Source: DTU098 sp964498525
GTDB taxonomy: Bacteria; Bacillota; Desulfotomaculia; Desulfotomaculales; Pelotomaculaceae
NCBI GenBank assembly: GCA_964498525.1
Contig: CAZCGU010000002.1
Span: 186,001 to 250,000 of the forward strand
Direction of reading: 5' to 3'
Length of the DNA: 64,000 nt
The translations under genes and the position numbers were made by a program. The notes beneath the pieces are model-generated. The model was not told the DNA's origin. It did not search any database and worked only from the letters and a program-made list of their open reading frames with translations. Shown piece after piece: positions 36,128 through 45,164 of this stretch; positions within the stretch are counted from its first letter, which is position 1; each line of letters starts with the position of its first letter.

Positions 36128-36156
36128 GCCGCCGGCAGGCCGGCGGCTTTAGTTAT
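36128..36156 (+). terminator. Terminator after rpe
   Basis: Nine-bp perfect stem GCCGCCGGC/GCCGGCGGC with a very short loop, followed by TTTAGTTATT. It ends the long priA-to-rpe gene block. Confidence 0.75.
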
Positions 36157-36305
36157 TAGAACGGGATCATGCCTGGCAGGGAAAGGTTTCTATCCGGATC
36201 CGGGCCTTGAATATTGGAACCGTAACCTGGATATCAATAAACCATAGGTTAACGGTATCTCGTGAGGGAAAAAGGTTTTTATAAATCACCTGGGGGGCAA
36301 TATCC

Positions 36306-37601
36306 GTGCTTTCTTTACCCCGAACCACGCTTCTGGTTCTCTGCGGCGCGCCTGGTTGCGGCAAGTCAACCTTTGCCCGGGAGCATTTTAAAGAAACCAT
36401 GGTAGTTTCTTCAGACCACTGCCGGACATTGGTCAGCGACTCGGAAATAAACATGGCCTCTTCCCGGGAAGCGTTCAAATTATTTCGCTACACCATCGAA
36501 CGCCGTCTGGCCCTGAACCGTTTTACGGTGGCCGATTCCACTGCCGTCACCCGGCGGGCCCGCAAGGATCTGGTCAGAATTGGGAAAAAGTACGGCTTTC
36601 ATGTTGCTCTGTTAATCTTCAATACTCCTGTGGATGTCTGTCTGGAACGTAACGCTGGTCGGGATCGCCGGGTGGTTAAGCCGGTTATTGACAGGATGGG
36701 GAAAATGCTGCTCAGGACCCTCAAGGTTGTTCATGACGAGGGCTTTGACAGGATCAACGTCATTGCGGAAGGGGAACTGAGGGATCCCGCCTTTGGCGTC
36801 TCCATCAATGCCCATGAGGTTACCATTCCAGGCCCCTATGATATTATCGGGGATATCCACGGCTGCTACGAAGAATTGCTCATGCTTCTGCAAAAACTTG
36901 GTTACCGCAAGCAGTTCGACTGCTACCACCATCCCGCCGGGAGAAAGGCTGTATTCATCGGTGATCTTACGGATCGGGGACCGCACAGTCTGAAAAGCTT
37001 CTGGCTGGTAAAAAACATGGTGGACTCCGGCAATGCCCTTTATGTTCCCGGCAACCACTGCCGGAAGCTCAATAGTTACCTGGAAGGGAAAAATATAAAG
37101 ATATCCCACGGCCTGGAAAGGACGGTGGAGGAAATCAGGGCGCTGCCGGAGGATGAGCGGAAGGAGTTCAAGGAGGGTTTTCAACAGCTCTACCGGGAAG
37201 CACCGCCCTATCTTGTCCTTGACCAGGGCAGGTTGGTGGTAGCCCACGGCGGGATAAAGGAAGATATGGTCGGTAAAGTGACGGAGCGCGTAAAAAGCTT
37301 CTGTTTCTTCGGAGACACCACCGGGGCGAGCACCGAAGACGGGCTTCCGGTCCGGCGCGACTGGGCCGGGGAGTACCACGGGTCCGCCCTGATTGTGTAC
37401 GGCCATACGCCGGTCCCCGAGGCAGCATTTGTGAACAACACGGTGGACATCGACCAGGGCTGCGTCCTGGGGGGAAAGCTGACAGCTTTACGTTATCCTG
37501 AAAGGGAATTTGTCCAGGTGCCTGCCCTGGCCGCCTATTATATGAGGGAGGGGTTCAGCGCCGCTGCTCTGAGCGGCGCTGTATCCGGCAACAAGAGATG
37601 A
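36306..37601 (+). CDS. Two-domain polynucleotide kinase/phosphatase-like protein
   Basis: 431 residues. N-terminal P-loop kinase (GAPGCGKST, residues 14-22; VADSTAVTRRARKDL as in T4-Pnkp-like kinases). Then a binuclear metallophosphoesterase of the Pnkp/PrpE type: GDIHG with D183/H185, GDLTDRG from 219, PGNHC, a later AHGG and YGHTPV. This is the kinase-phosphatase order of bacterial RNA-repair Pnkp (as in Clostridium thermocellum), but the third, ligase domain is missing and no Hen1 gene is nearby. It could heal RNA or DNA ends, or act on dinucleotide polyphosphates like PrpE. Start GTG or ATG near 36306; no strong ribosome site. Confidence 0.85.
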   Translation: MLSLPRTTLLVLCGAPGCGKSTFAREHFKETMVVSSDHCRTLVSDSEINMASSREAFKLFRYTIERRLALNRFTVADSTAVTRRARKDLVRIGKKYGFHVALLIFNTPVDVCLERNAGRDRRVVKPVIDRMGKMLLRTLKVVHDEGFDRINVIAEGELRDPAFGVSINAHEVTIPGPYDIIGDIHGCYEELLMLLQKLGYRKQFDCYHHPAGRKAVFIGDLTDRGPHSLKSFWLVKNMVDSGNALYVPGNHCRKLNSYLEGKNIKISHGLERTVEEIRALPEDERKEFKEGFQQLYREAPPYLVLDQGRLVVAHGGIKEDMVGKVTERVKSFCFFGDTTGASTEDGLPVRRDWAGEYHGSALIVYGHTPVPEAAFVNNTVDIDQGCVLGGKLTALRYPEREFVQVPALAAYYMREGFSAAALSGAVSGNKR

Positions 37602-37669
37602 CCGTGCTGCCTATGGTTTTCCGGCGCGCCCCGCCGGATGGATTGGACCTGGCAACAGGGAACGGGAGT

Positions 37670-37693
37670 CCGGCTAAGCGCCGGTTCTTTTGT
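37670..37693 (+). terminator. Terminator after the kinase/phosphatase gene
   Basis: CCGGC-TAAGC-GCCGG hairpin followed by TTCTTTTGTT. A second perfect hairpin AGCGCCGG/CCGGCGCT at 37748-37770 lies nearer the convergent beta-propeller gene and could serve it, although it lacks a clear T run on that strand. Confidence 0.65.
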
Positions 37694-37794
37694 TAACTGG
37701 GGAAAGATCATCGTCAGGCATGGTCAAGTTTAACGGGGGACCGGGAAAGCGCCGGGATTTTGCCGGCGCTGAACCGTTCCCCTTTCCGGTTTAA

Positions 37795-40197
37795 TTATGG
37801 AATAACCACGCCCCCTGCTTCCCGCAGGTTTTCCAGTCGGTTGGCCTTGATCATCCCTTTGGAAAGGGTGTAGATGTTTTCGTTAATGTAGAGTATTCTT
37901 TCGATGTTTTTTTCGCTGTCATACCAGTAGCTGCCGGCCTTAAGGTAGTCTTCCTCCGTTAGGTGCGTAAGCCGGCCTTTCAGGACGAAGCCATTGGCCA
38001 GGTCCAGATTGTAGATATAGGCCCCCTGGAAGGTAAAGTGCCCGTACCCGGGGATGGGGGAACCGGTTGCATTTCCGGTGCTGCCGGTCTCCATAACCCT
38101 TACGGGGAAGGCCAGGAGATTTTTATCTTTGGAAAACAGGAGAGCCTTATGATTTTGCAGGAGTTCGGAGTCTGTTCCCCTGTCACCTATATCCTCCCGG
38201 AACATTTCCACGGGATTCCTTACATCGGTAACATCAAAGAGGGCCATTTTCATACCCAGGTAAAAGGCCATGCTGCCGTTATCCCCCCTGCCTCCTTTGG
38301 CGCCTATCTCAACCGTGTCCTTGCCGAAGCCGATTACGTGGTTCTGATCATAGGGATGCAGGTAATCGCTGTAGCCTGGGATTTTAAGGGCGCCCAGTAC
38401 TGCGGGCTGCCGCGGGTCGCTGAGATCGAGAACAAAGAACGGGTCTACGTTTTTAAAGGTTACCATGTATGCCCTGTCCCCGGTAAACCGGACGGAGTAG
38501 ATCCTTTCCCCGGGAGCGATGCCCTCTATTTTGCCGGCGGGCTTAAGGTCGCTGTCCAGAACGTAAAGGTTGTTTCTGGAGGTGAACTCATCGGTACGCC
38601 AGCTCTCGCCCAGGGTGGTGGCGACCCGGAAATAATTTTTGTATTCGTCCATGGAGAATTGATTGAGGACGCTTCCCGGTACTTCTCCCTTACCGGTGTA
38701 GGTTAAGCTGCCGTCGTCCAGTTTAAACCTGTAAATCTGGGTATCGTTAACATAATTCGGGTACCAGGGGCCCGGCAGGGCTTCGGCTCCGCCGGTCATG
38801 ATCCGGTGGGCGTAAGTGGTTAAAGCTACATAAAGATTCTCCGTGGAGGCGTAAACATTTTCGCCGGAACCGAGGTAGCTTGAGATGCTGGCCTTTTGTT
38901 CCGGGCGGTCCAGGTTTAACCCGGACACGATCAGGTAGTCGGGTTCCACTAAATCCGGAAAACAACGGATCTCCGGATAGTCGATTTCAATAAATCCTTC
39001 CTGAACTGCCGTGTCCCGGTACATAGGTCTGGGCTCGTCAATTTCCCGTCCCGGATAAAAGAAGATATTTTTGTTGGCAATCAGATAAAAGGATCGGCCT
39101 ATCTTCCGGGAAGATACATACCGCCCGCCAAGCTCCAGCTCACGCAAATGTTTGATATTTGATTTATCTGCAATATCGTAAATTATAGCCCTGGTGCTTT
39201 CCCGGTTCCAGTGGGGCGGGTAGACCATGGCGCCGGCGTTACCGGATTTATAAACAGGAGTGTTTGCCTGACCGATAACGATCAGGCGGTTTTCATCAAC
39301 GTAAATTTCCTGGGGAGAAAAACCCGAAAAGTCCTCCTTTCCGTAGTCTAAAGTACCGGTAATTTTCATATCTTCCGCCGGGTACGCCCTGGCGATGATG
39401 ATCCGCTGCCGGTTAACCTGGTAAATATAAGCGCCGTCGGTTTTAACGATATCCGCCTCGTCCACGCCTTCCACCTGAAGGTTTGTTTTGGAATAGTCTG
39501 CCGGGCTATCCATCTTGCTTTTATTGTCGGATCCGCCCGCTGTCGGCATGGCAGATAAGTCACCGGTGCTCAGAGACTGCCTGGCTTCCTGGGTTATCCT
39601 CATACCTTCTTCCTCTGCCTCGAAAAGCATTGGATTCTGCTGCTGGGTGCCAGCCAGAAGGCTTTTCAGGTTTTCGTAGGAGCCCACGTTGGGTAAAGGG
39701 TCGACCCCGGCCGGCTTCCGGCTGCCCGGCGGCGAGATCCGTATGGTTTTGGAGCCTTCGTCCCAGTCTACGCTATAGCCCAGGGCCTCGGCCACCCAGC
39801 GGACGGGAAGTACAACTCTGCCATCCCTGAGCTGGGGTGCGGCGTCCATTACGATTGCTTGGCTGCCCGCTTCCAGGATATAATTTTCGAGGGTAAGTTT
39901 AATCAATTTGTCATCCTGGGAGATGGTCACCCCGCGGGCCGCTTCATCCCAGGTAATGCCGCTGTCCGGAACGCCCAGGGCGGAGGCCAGAAAACGAACC
40001 GGAATAAAAGTTCGGCCGTTCTCCAGGTAAGGGGCAACGTCCGCGGCTTTGAGCTGACCGTCCGCAGTATACGTAATTGCCCCAATCCTGAAGCTGACGT
40101 TGTGACCGGGGGCGGCGGACATCCCGGATCCAGGCTGCAGGATTAAAAAGACAGCAAGCAACAGGATGGCAACACCGGGGGGAATGAACCTTTTCAT
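37795..40197 (-). CDS. Secreted beta-propeller protein with stalk domain
   Basis: 800 residues. Signal peptide (MKRFIPPGVAILLLAVFLIL...SAAPG). Two copper-amine-oxidase-N/stalk-like repeats follow (NGRTFIPVRFLASALG, DGRVVLPVRWVAEALGYSVDWDE), a domain common on clostridial surface proteins. From about residue 230 comes a Beta_propel (C-terminal secreted propeller, DUF2103-like annotation uncertain) domain beginning YSKTNLQVEGVDEADIVKTDGAYIYQV. The EGVDEADIVKTDG block is the hallmark of this poorly characterised extracellular family. No anchoring motif is visible. Function is unknown; possibly surface binding or proteinase-inhibitor-like. Single gene with GGAGG before the ATG. Confidence 0.88.
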   Translation of the reverse strand: MKRFIPPGVAILLLAVFLILQPGSGMSAAPGHNVSFRIGAITYTADGQLKAADVAPYLENGRTFIPVRFLASALGVPDSGITWDEAARGVTISQDDKLIKLTLENYILEAGSQAIVMDAAPQLRDGRVVLPVRWVAEALGYSVDWDEGSKTIRISPPGSRKPAGVDPLPNVGSYENLKSLLAGTQQQNPMLFEAEEEGMRITQEARQSLSTGDLSAMPTAGGSDNKSKMDSPADYSKTNLQVEGVDEADIVKTDGAYIYQVNRQRIIIARAYPAEDMKITGTLDYGKEDFSGFSPQEIYVDENRLIVIGQANTPVYKSGNAGAMVYPPHWNRESTRAIIYDIADKSNIKHLRELELGGRYVSSRKIGRSFYLIANKNIFFYPGREIDEPRPMYRDTAVQEGFIEIDYPEIRCFPDLVEPDYLIVSGLNLDRPEQKASISSYLGSGENVYASTENLYVALTTYAHRIMTGGAEALPGPWYPNYVNDTQIYRFKLDDGSLTYTGKGEVPGSVLNQFSMDEYKNYFRVATTLGESWRTDEFTSRNNLYVLDSDLKPAGKIEGIAPGERIYSVRFTGDRAYMVTFKNVDPFFVLDLSDPRQPAVLGALKIPGYSDYLHPYDQNHVIGFGKDTVEIGAKGGRGDNGSMAFYLGMKMALFDVTDVRNPVEMFREDIGDRGTDSELLQNHKALLFSKDKNLLAFPVRVMETGSTGNATGSPIPGYGHFTFQGAYIYNLDLANGFVLKGRLTHLTEEDYLKAGSYWYDSEKNIERILYINENIYTLSKGMIKANRLENLREAGGVVIP

Positions 40198-40395
40198 CGC
40201 GTAAAACCTCCCTATTCATTTTTAAGTTTGACGTTTCATCCGGAAAAAAGGTTCGGATTGACAAGAATTATTTAAATTTAAAAGTGGAGTTTATTAGTTA
40301 TTTTGTGTATAATAGCTTGAAGTGACGAAAGGTTGCTGTTTTTTTATAAAAATATTGTTAAAGAAGCAAAAATATTTAAAAAGGTGCATAACAAA

Positions 40396-40809
40396 ATGGA
40401 CAATAATAACACAGATCATCTGCACATAGCCCGTTATATCACCATCGCCATGGATATTGCGGAAAGGGTTAAACAGGGGGATTATAAAGAAGGACAAAAA
40501 ATCTACGGCCGCTCCACCCTGGCTGGTCTTTATAATGTATCACCGGAAACAATCCGGAGGGCTCTGTCCCTTTTACAGGGAGCGGGAGTGGTCAAGGTTG
40601 TTCCCGGGGCCGGCGTGCTGGTGGACTCTGTTTCCGCTGCCCGGGATTATCTGGTTGAATCCGGCCAGTATAAGGTGATTAAAGCCATGCATGTACGTCT
40701 GGCCCAATTGGTTGAGGAAAGAAACAGGCTTAATGCAGCCATCGAACACCTTACTTCGGAATTAACGGAATTTGCGCTGGCTGTACTGTCTACAAGGCAT
40801 AGGATTTGA
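40396..40809 (+). CDS. Small GntR-type winged-helix regulator
   Basis: 137 residues. GntR DNA-binding domain: IAMDIAERVKQGDYKEGQKI, then GRSTLAGLYNVSPETIRRALSLLQGAGVV, then VVPGAGVLV. The short C-terminal part is a predicted coiled coil (LAQLVEERNRLNAAIEHLTSEL), with no metabolite-binding FadR/HutC domain, so it is closest to the YhcF/MngR-short style regulators or GntR-TrkA-C fragments. ATG 40396 has AAGGTG 10 bases upstream; a TATAAT lies at about 40308. Its target is unknown; it is divergent from the beta-propeller gene and may regulate it. Confidence 0.83.
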   Translation: MDNNNTDHLHIARYITIAMDIAERVKQGDYKEGQKIYGRSTLAGLYNVSPETIRRALSLLQGAGVVKVVPGAGVLVDSVSAARDYLVESGQYKVIKAMHVRLAQLVEERNRLNAAIEHLTSELTEFALAVLSTRHRI

Positions 40810-40823
40810 AAGATACAAAAAAA

Positions 40824-40874
40824 CCCCGGGTGGACCCAACCTGGCTGTAAAAAAGAGCGGAGAAACACCCGGGG
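40824..40874. repeat. Long-loop inverted repeat CCCCGGGTG/CACCCGGGG
   Basis: Nine-bp perfect arms at 40824-40832 and 40866-40874 with a 33-base loop. On the minus strand the second arm is followed by TTTTTTT, so it looks like a leftward terminator, though no leftward gene ends there. It could be a GntR-related operator or a terminator for antisense transcription from the rib leader region. Confidence 0.5.
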
Positions 40875-40884
40875 ATCAAAACAG

Positions 40885-40913
40885 TTGACATTCCTTAGAG
40901 CCAGTCATATAAT
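40885..40913 (+). promoter_or_regulatory. Consensus SigA promoter of the rib operon
   Basis: Perfect TTGACA at 40885-40890, 17-base spacer, perfect TATAAT at 40908-40913, about 30 bases before the FMN aptamer. Confidence 0.92.
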
Positions 40914-40941
40914 TGTGTCTATACTGACAAGTTTATAGAGA

Positions 40942-41070
40942 GTAACCTTCAGGGATGGGTGTAATTCCCTACCGGCGGTATGGCCTGATGGGCCGAGCCC
41001 GCGAGCCTTATGGGGTTGATCCGGTGAGATGCCGGGGCCGACAGTTAAAGTCTGGATGGGAGAAGGTGGT
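40942..41070 (+). promoter_or_regulatory. FMN riboswitch (RFN element)
   Basis: All RFN blocks are readable: CTTCAGGG with GGGTGTAATTCCCTACCGGCGGT, then GAGCCCGCGAGC, GATCCGGTGAGATGCCGGGGCCGACAGT and the closing AAAGTCTGGATGGGAGAAGG. A terminator follows at 41138-41167, before ribD. FMN binding should favour termination and shut off riboflavin synthesis. Confidence 0.97.
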
Positions 41071-41137
41071 TTGTGTTCGCTTTTGGAAATAGTTTCTAAC
41101 AGGCTATTTGCTTGTTGCCAATTCTTCCTGCTCATTC

Positions 41138-41167
41138 ATCCCGAGGTTGCTGCCCCGGGATTTTTTA
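41138..41167 (+). terminator. Riboswitch-controlled terminator before ribD
   Basis: ATCCCGAGG pairs with CCCCGGGAT around TTGCTG, followed by TTTTTTATTT. It is the expression platform of the FMN riboswitch. Confidence 0.88.
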
Positions 41168-41266
41168 TTTCAGAAGGCTCGCTGAATAACTGGAAAATGG
41201 GTAAGAAATACCCCGGCCGGTGACTGTTTTTTCAAGTATAAATCCAGATTGGAAAGGTAAAATTTT

Positions 41267-42379
41267 GTGGACATACAAACGGACAGGCTTCACATGAAAA
41301 AGGTTTTGGAACTGGCGGTTAAGGCCCGGGGCCGGACCAGCCCCAATCCCCTGGTGGGGGCCTGCGTGGTTAAGGACGGGGAGATTGTCGGGAGCGGCTA
41401 TCACCGGGCGGCGGGTACGCCCCACGCCGAAATACACGCTTTGTGGGAAGCGGGGGAGCAAGCCCGGGGCGCAACCCTTTACGTGAACCTGGAGCCTTGC
41501 TGTCACCACGGTCGCACCGGCCCCTGCACCGAAGCTGTTATCCAGGCGGGTATTGCCAGGGTTGTTGCAGCCATGGCCGACCCCAACCCTCTTGTGGCTG
41601 GTAAAGGTATGGGGGTTCTGCAGGCTGCGGGGATCGACGTAACCCCGGGTGTCCTGGAAGATGAGGCCCGGGAACTAAACGAGGTGTTCATCAAGTATAT
41701 CACCACCGGGCTTCCCTTTGTGGTGGCCAAGGCAGCGGTCAGCCTGGACGGAAAAATCGCCACCCGTACAGGTAAATCAAAGTGGATTACGGGTGAAGCA
41801 GCCCGGGCTTATGGGCATTGCCTGAGGGATTGGTATGACGCCATATTGGTTGGCATTGGAACGGTGCTGGCAGATGACCCTGCCCTGACCACCCGGCTCC
41901 CCGGCGGGGGCGGCCGGGATCCGGTGCGGGTAATCGTAGACAGTCAGGCCCGTACACCGGCAGGCGCCAGGGTTTTGACCCAGTCCTCCGGGGCTGGCGC
42001 CCTGATTGCCACCACGGCCGGCGCCCCGCCCGCCCGGGTGGAATTGCTGCGGCAGGCAGGGGCCAGGGTGCTGGTAGCCGGGGCGGGACCCCGGGTTGAT
42101 TTGCCCGGATTGCTTAAAATGCTGGTTCAAGAGGGCATTACCTCTGTTTTAATTGAAGGAGGGGCCGGAATTCACGGCTCTGCTTTGACCGAAGGGATTG
42201 TAGACAAGGCCGTCTGGTTTATTTCACCCAAAATCATCGGCGGCCGGGAGGCGCCCGGCGCGGTAGGAGGGGAGGGGGTGAACGACCCCAGCGAGGCTGC
42301 TGAACTGGAGCGGCTCAAGATCAGCCGTCTGGGTCCCGACCTTTGTGTGGAGGGATACTTAAAATATCGAGGTGGGTAA
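41267..42379 (+). CDS. ribD: Riboflavin biosynthesis deaminase/reductase
   Basis: 370 residues. The N-terminal zinc deaminase (TPHAEIHAL, EPCCHHGRTGPCTEA) and C-terminal reductase (AVSLDGKIATRTGKSKWITG, LIEGGAGIHGS) convert DARPP to ARPP. GTG start with GGAAAGG upstream. First gene of ribD-ribE-ribBA-ribH under the FMN riboswitch. Confidence 0.97.
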   Translation: MDIQTDRLHMKKVLELAVKARGRTSPNPLVGACVVKDGEIVGSGYHRAAGTPHAEIHALWEAGEQARGATLYVNLEPCCHHGRTGPCTEAVIQAGIARVVAAMADPNPLVAGKGMGVLQAAGIDVTPGVLEDEARELNEVFIKYITTGLPFVVAKAAVSLDGKIATRTGKSKWITGEAARAYGHCLRDWYDAILVGIGTVLADDPALTTRLPGGGGRDPVRVIVDSQARTPAGARVLTQSSGAGALIATTAGAPPARVELLRQAGARVLVAGAGPRVDLPGLLKMLVQEGITSVLIEGGAGIHGSALTEGIVDKAVWFISPKIIGGREAPGAVGGEGVNDPSEAAELERLKISRLGPDLCVEGYLKYRGG

Positions 42380-42382
42380 GCT

Positions 42383-43033
42383 GTGTTTACCGGCATTGTG
42401 GAAGAACTTGGATTGCTCCGGTCTGTCCGGAGGGGGGCCGATTCAGCCCGGCTAGTGATCGAAGCCAGGGAGGTCCTTAAAGATATCCACCTGGGGGACA
42501 GTATTGCTGTTAATGGTGTCTGCCTTACGGCAGTCAGCGTTGGCGCCGGTATCTGGGCCGCCGATGTCATGGCGGAAACCCTGGCCAAATCCAATCTCGG
42601 CGCTTTAAAGGCCGGCGACAGGGTTAACCTGGAAAGAGCCCTGCGTCTATCGGACAGACTGGGGGGACACCTGGTTAGCGGCCATATTGACGGGGTGGGT
42701 ACCATCGCCGGACTGGCGAAACAGGATATCGCCACCCTGGTGACCGTCGGAGCGCCGGCGGAGGTGATGCGTTACATTATTAAGAAGGGTTCAGTGGCCA
42801 TTGACGGGATAAGCCTTACAGTTATGGATTTTAAGCCGGACTCCTTTCGGGTTTCCCTTATTCCCCATACCGCCCGCCTTACTACCCTTGGTTTTAAAAA
42901 AGAGGGTGATGCGGTTAATCTGGAGGGGGATATAATTGGCAAATATGTGGAAAAGTTATTGGCCTGGCGGGGAGAGGCCGGGCAGGAAACAAAAATAAAT
43001 ATGGGGTTTCTGACCGAACACGGGTTTTTGTAA
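42383..43033 (+). CDS. ribE: Riboflavin synthase, alpha chain
   Basis: 216 residues. MFTGIVEELG start and two tandem lumazine-binding repeats (DSIAVNGVCLTAV; GSVAIDGISLTVM). It dismutates two 6,7-dimethyl-8-ribityllumazine molecules to riboflavin. GTG start 3 bases after the ribD stop. Confidence 0.97.
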   Translation: MFTGIVEELGLLRSVRRGADSARLVIEAREVLKDIHLGDSIAVNGVCLTAVSVGAGIWAADVMAETLAKSNLGALKAGDRVNLERALRLSDRLGGHLVSGHIDGVGTIAGLAKQDIATLVTVGAPAEVMRYIIKKGSVAIDGISLTVMDFKPDSFRVSLIPHTARLTTLGFKKEGDAVNLEGDIIGKYVEKLLAWRGEAGQETKINMGFLTEHGFL

Positions 43034-43153
43034 TTTGCAGGATGTTACAGTTTATTTTTTACAGCCAAACCGGGGCTGGTGGGGCTGCCCGGGGGTTTTT
43101 AAAACAAGTTCGTGGGTTTGCTGTTCGTAAAGGATAAGGAGGCAGGGTATATA

Positions 43154-44362
43154 ATGAAATTTAACACAATAGAAGAGGCTATCGAGGATATCCGGCAGGG
43201 TAAAATAGTCGTTGCGGTGGACGATGTCGACCGGGAAAACGAGGGGGACCTGATTATGGCCGCCGAAAAAGTCACGCCGGAGGCGGTAAACTTCATGGCC
43301 ACCAACGGCCGGGGGTTGATCTGCCTGCCCATCATTGGGAAGCGGCTGGATGAGCTGGACCTGCCGGCAATGGTAGCACACAACACCGACCCTCACGCTA
43401 CCGCCTTTACCGTTTCCATAGACGCTAAAGTATGCACAACAGGAATTTCGGCTCACGAGCGAGCCACCACCATCAGGGCTGTTTTAGATCCCCAAACCCA
43501 GTCTTCCGATTTGCGCCGCCCGGGTCATATTTTCCCGCTGCGGGCCAAGGAAGGCGGGGTCTTAAGGCGGACCGGCCACACCGAGGCGGCTGTGGACCTG
43601 GCCAAGCTGGCGGGTTTCTACCCGGCCGGTGTCATCTGCGAGATCATGAAGGAAGACGGAACCATGGCCAGGGTGCCCGAGCTTATGGAATTTGTTCAGG
43701 CCCATAATCTTAAAATAATCACAATTGCGGACCTGATTCAGTACCGGCGCCGTACCGAACGTCTGGTACGTCGGGTGGATTCGGCCAAACTGCCGACCCG
43801 ATACGGTGAATTCACGGCGGTGGCCTACGAAAGCCTGCTGGACGGCAAGGGCCATATTGCCCTGGTTATGGGCGATTTGACCGGCGTGGAAGATCCTCTG
43901 GTCAGGGTGCACTCGGAGTGCCTTACCGGGGATGTCTTCTGTTCGGTACGCTGCGATTGCGGGGATCAACTGGACCGGGCTATGCAGATGATCTCCGCCG
44001 AAGGGGCCGGTGTACTCCTCTACATGCGTCAGGAAGGGCGCGGCATTGGATTGCTGAACAAAATCAGGGCCTACCATCTCCAGGATCAGGGCAAGGATAC
44101 CGTGGAGGCCAACCTGGCTCTGGGTTTCCCGGCCGACTTGAGAGATTACGGCCTGGGGGCGCAAATCCTGTCCGATCTGGGGTTGAAAAAGCTCCGGTTG
44201 ATGACCAATAACCCCCGCAAAATAGCCGGACTGGAAGGTTACGGGCTGCATGTGACCAAGCGTGTGCCCATCGAGATCAATCCCAACCGATCCAATCAAT
44301 TTTATCTGACCACCAAACAGAAAAAACTGGGACACATGCTGCATATCTGCAGTGAACATTAA
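43154..44362 (+). CDS. ribBA: DHBP synthase / GTP cyclohydrolase II
   Basis: 402 residues. The N-terminal RibB domain (DDVDRENEGDLIMAAE, THATAFTVSID-like block) makes 3,4-dihydroxy-2-butanone 4-P. The C-terminal RibA domain has the zinc site SECLTGDVFCSVRCDCG and the RQEGRGIGL motif. ATG 43154 (MKFNTIEEAIEDI) with AAGGAGG upstream is preferred to GTG 43112. Confidence 0.97.
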   Translation: MKFNTIEEAIEDIRQGKIVVAVDDVDRENEGDLIMAAEKVTPEAVNFMATNGRGLICLPIIGKRLDELDLPAMVAHNTDPHATAFTVSIDAKVCTTGISAHERATTIRAVLDPQTQSSDLRRPGHIFPLRAKEGGVLRRTGHTEAAVDLAKLAGFYPAGVICEIMKEDGTMARVPELMEFVQAHNLKIITIADLIQYRRRTERLVRRVDSAKLPTRYGEFTAVAYESLLDGKGHIALVMGDLTGVEDPLVRVHSECLTGDVFCSVRCDCGDQLDRAMQMISAEGAGVLLYMRQEGRGIGLLNKIRAYHLQDQGKDTVEANLALGFPADLRDYGLGAQILSDLGLKKLRLMTNNPRKIAGLEGYGLHVTKRVPIEINPNRSNQFYLTTKQKKLGHMLHICSEH

Positions 44363-44428
44363 CCCCGGCGGTTTCAGGAAAAATTATTATTGCCGACAAT
44401 TTCACCAAAAGGAGTTAGATGATAGAAT

Positions 44429-44899
44429 ATGCCGATATTGTATGAAGGAAACCTTCTGGGTCACGGACTTAAATTTGCTGTTGTCATCGGACGGTTTAAT
44501 GAATTCATTACCAACAGGCTCCTGGGCGGCGCCCTGGACGCCCTGAACAGGCACGGGGTGGAGGATGGGAACATCGAGGTGGCCTGGGTTCCCGGGGCTT
44601 TCGAAATACCCCTGGTGGCCCAAAAAATGGCTGATCTTAAGAAGTACGATGCCGTTATCTGCCTTGGTGCGGTCATTCGCGGCGGGACACCCCACTTTGA
44701 TTATGTTGCCGGCGAGGTCACCAAGGGTGTGGCCAGGGTCGGGCTTGACAGCGGCGTACCAACTGTTTTCGGGGTGATCACGGCTGATACCATAGAACAG
44801 GCCATCGAACGTGCCGGTACCAAGGCCGGAAACAAGGGTTGGGATGCAGCGGTAACCGCTCTGGAGATGGCCAATTTGCTTAAGAGTATGAATGGCTAA
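44429..44899 (+). CDS. ribH: Lumazine synthase
   Basis: 156 residues. VVIGRFNEFIT, WVPGAFEIPL, GAVIRGGTPHFDYV with the catalytic histidine, and FGVITADTIEQA. It forms 6,7-dimethyl-8-ribityllumazine, usually as an icosahedral shell. Last gene of the rib operon; AAGGAG lies 14 bases upstream, slightly far. Confidence 0.97.
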   Translation: MPILYEGNLLGHGLKFAVVIGRFNEFITNRLLGGALDALNRHGVEDGNIEVAWVPGAFEIPLVAQKMADLKKYDAVICLGAVIRGGTPHFDYVAGEVTKGVARVGLDSGVPTVFGVITADTIEQAIERAGTKAGNKGWDAAVTALEMANLLKSMNG

Positions 44900-44970
44900 G
44901 AAATATTTGCCATTGACCCCGCCCCTGGGGGCAGGGGCCCTGGATTGTTGCCCGGGCTGTGTTATCCGGC

Positions 44971-44993
44971 AGGCCCGGGTTTATCCCGGGCCT
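44971..44993. repeat. Perfect 9-bp hairpin after ribH
   Basis: AGGCCCGGG-TTTAT-CCCGGGCCT. No T run follows, so it may be an RNA stability element or part of a composite terminator for the rib operon. The rest of 44900-45104 is GC-rich spacer with no gene. Confidence 0.5.
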
Positions 44994-45104
44994 GGCAAGG
45001 CAGGATAAAAAGAAACTCCCGTTAAGTGCGGCTTGTGTTCTCCGGTGTGGGTGGCGCTGCCTGGGTAAACCCGGCCATTGTTGTTCCCCGGCTTGAAAAT
45101 TGGC

Positions 45105-45138
45105 AACAAAAAACGGCTCTTAAAGGGCCGCTTTTTTA
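45105..45138. terminator. Bidirectional terminator between ribH and rpmB
   Basis: CGGCTCTT/AAGGGCCG stem with A run on the left and TTTTTT on the right, working on both strands. It lies 27 bases beyond the rpmB stop. Confidence 0.75.
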
Positions 45139-45164
45139 TTACTATTTTATTTACCAGGCCAGGG

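Noticed and set aside
36612..37406. 264-codon minus-strand frame
   Set aside because: Shadow of the kinase/phosphatase gene; no start signal and no recognisable domain.
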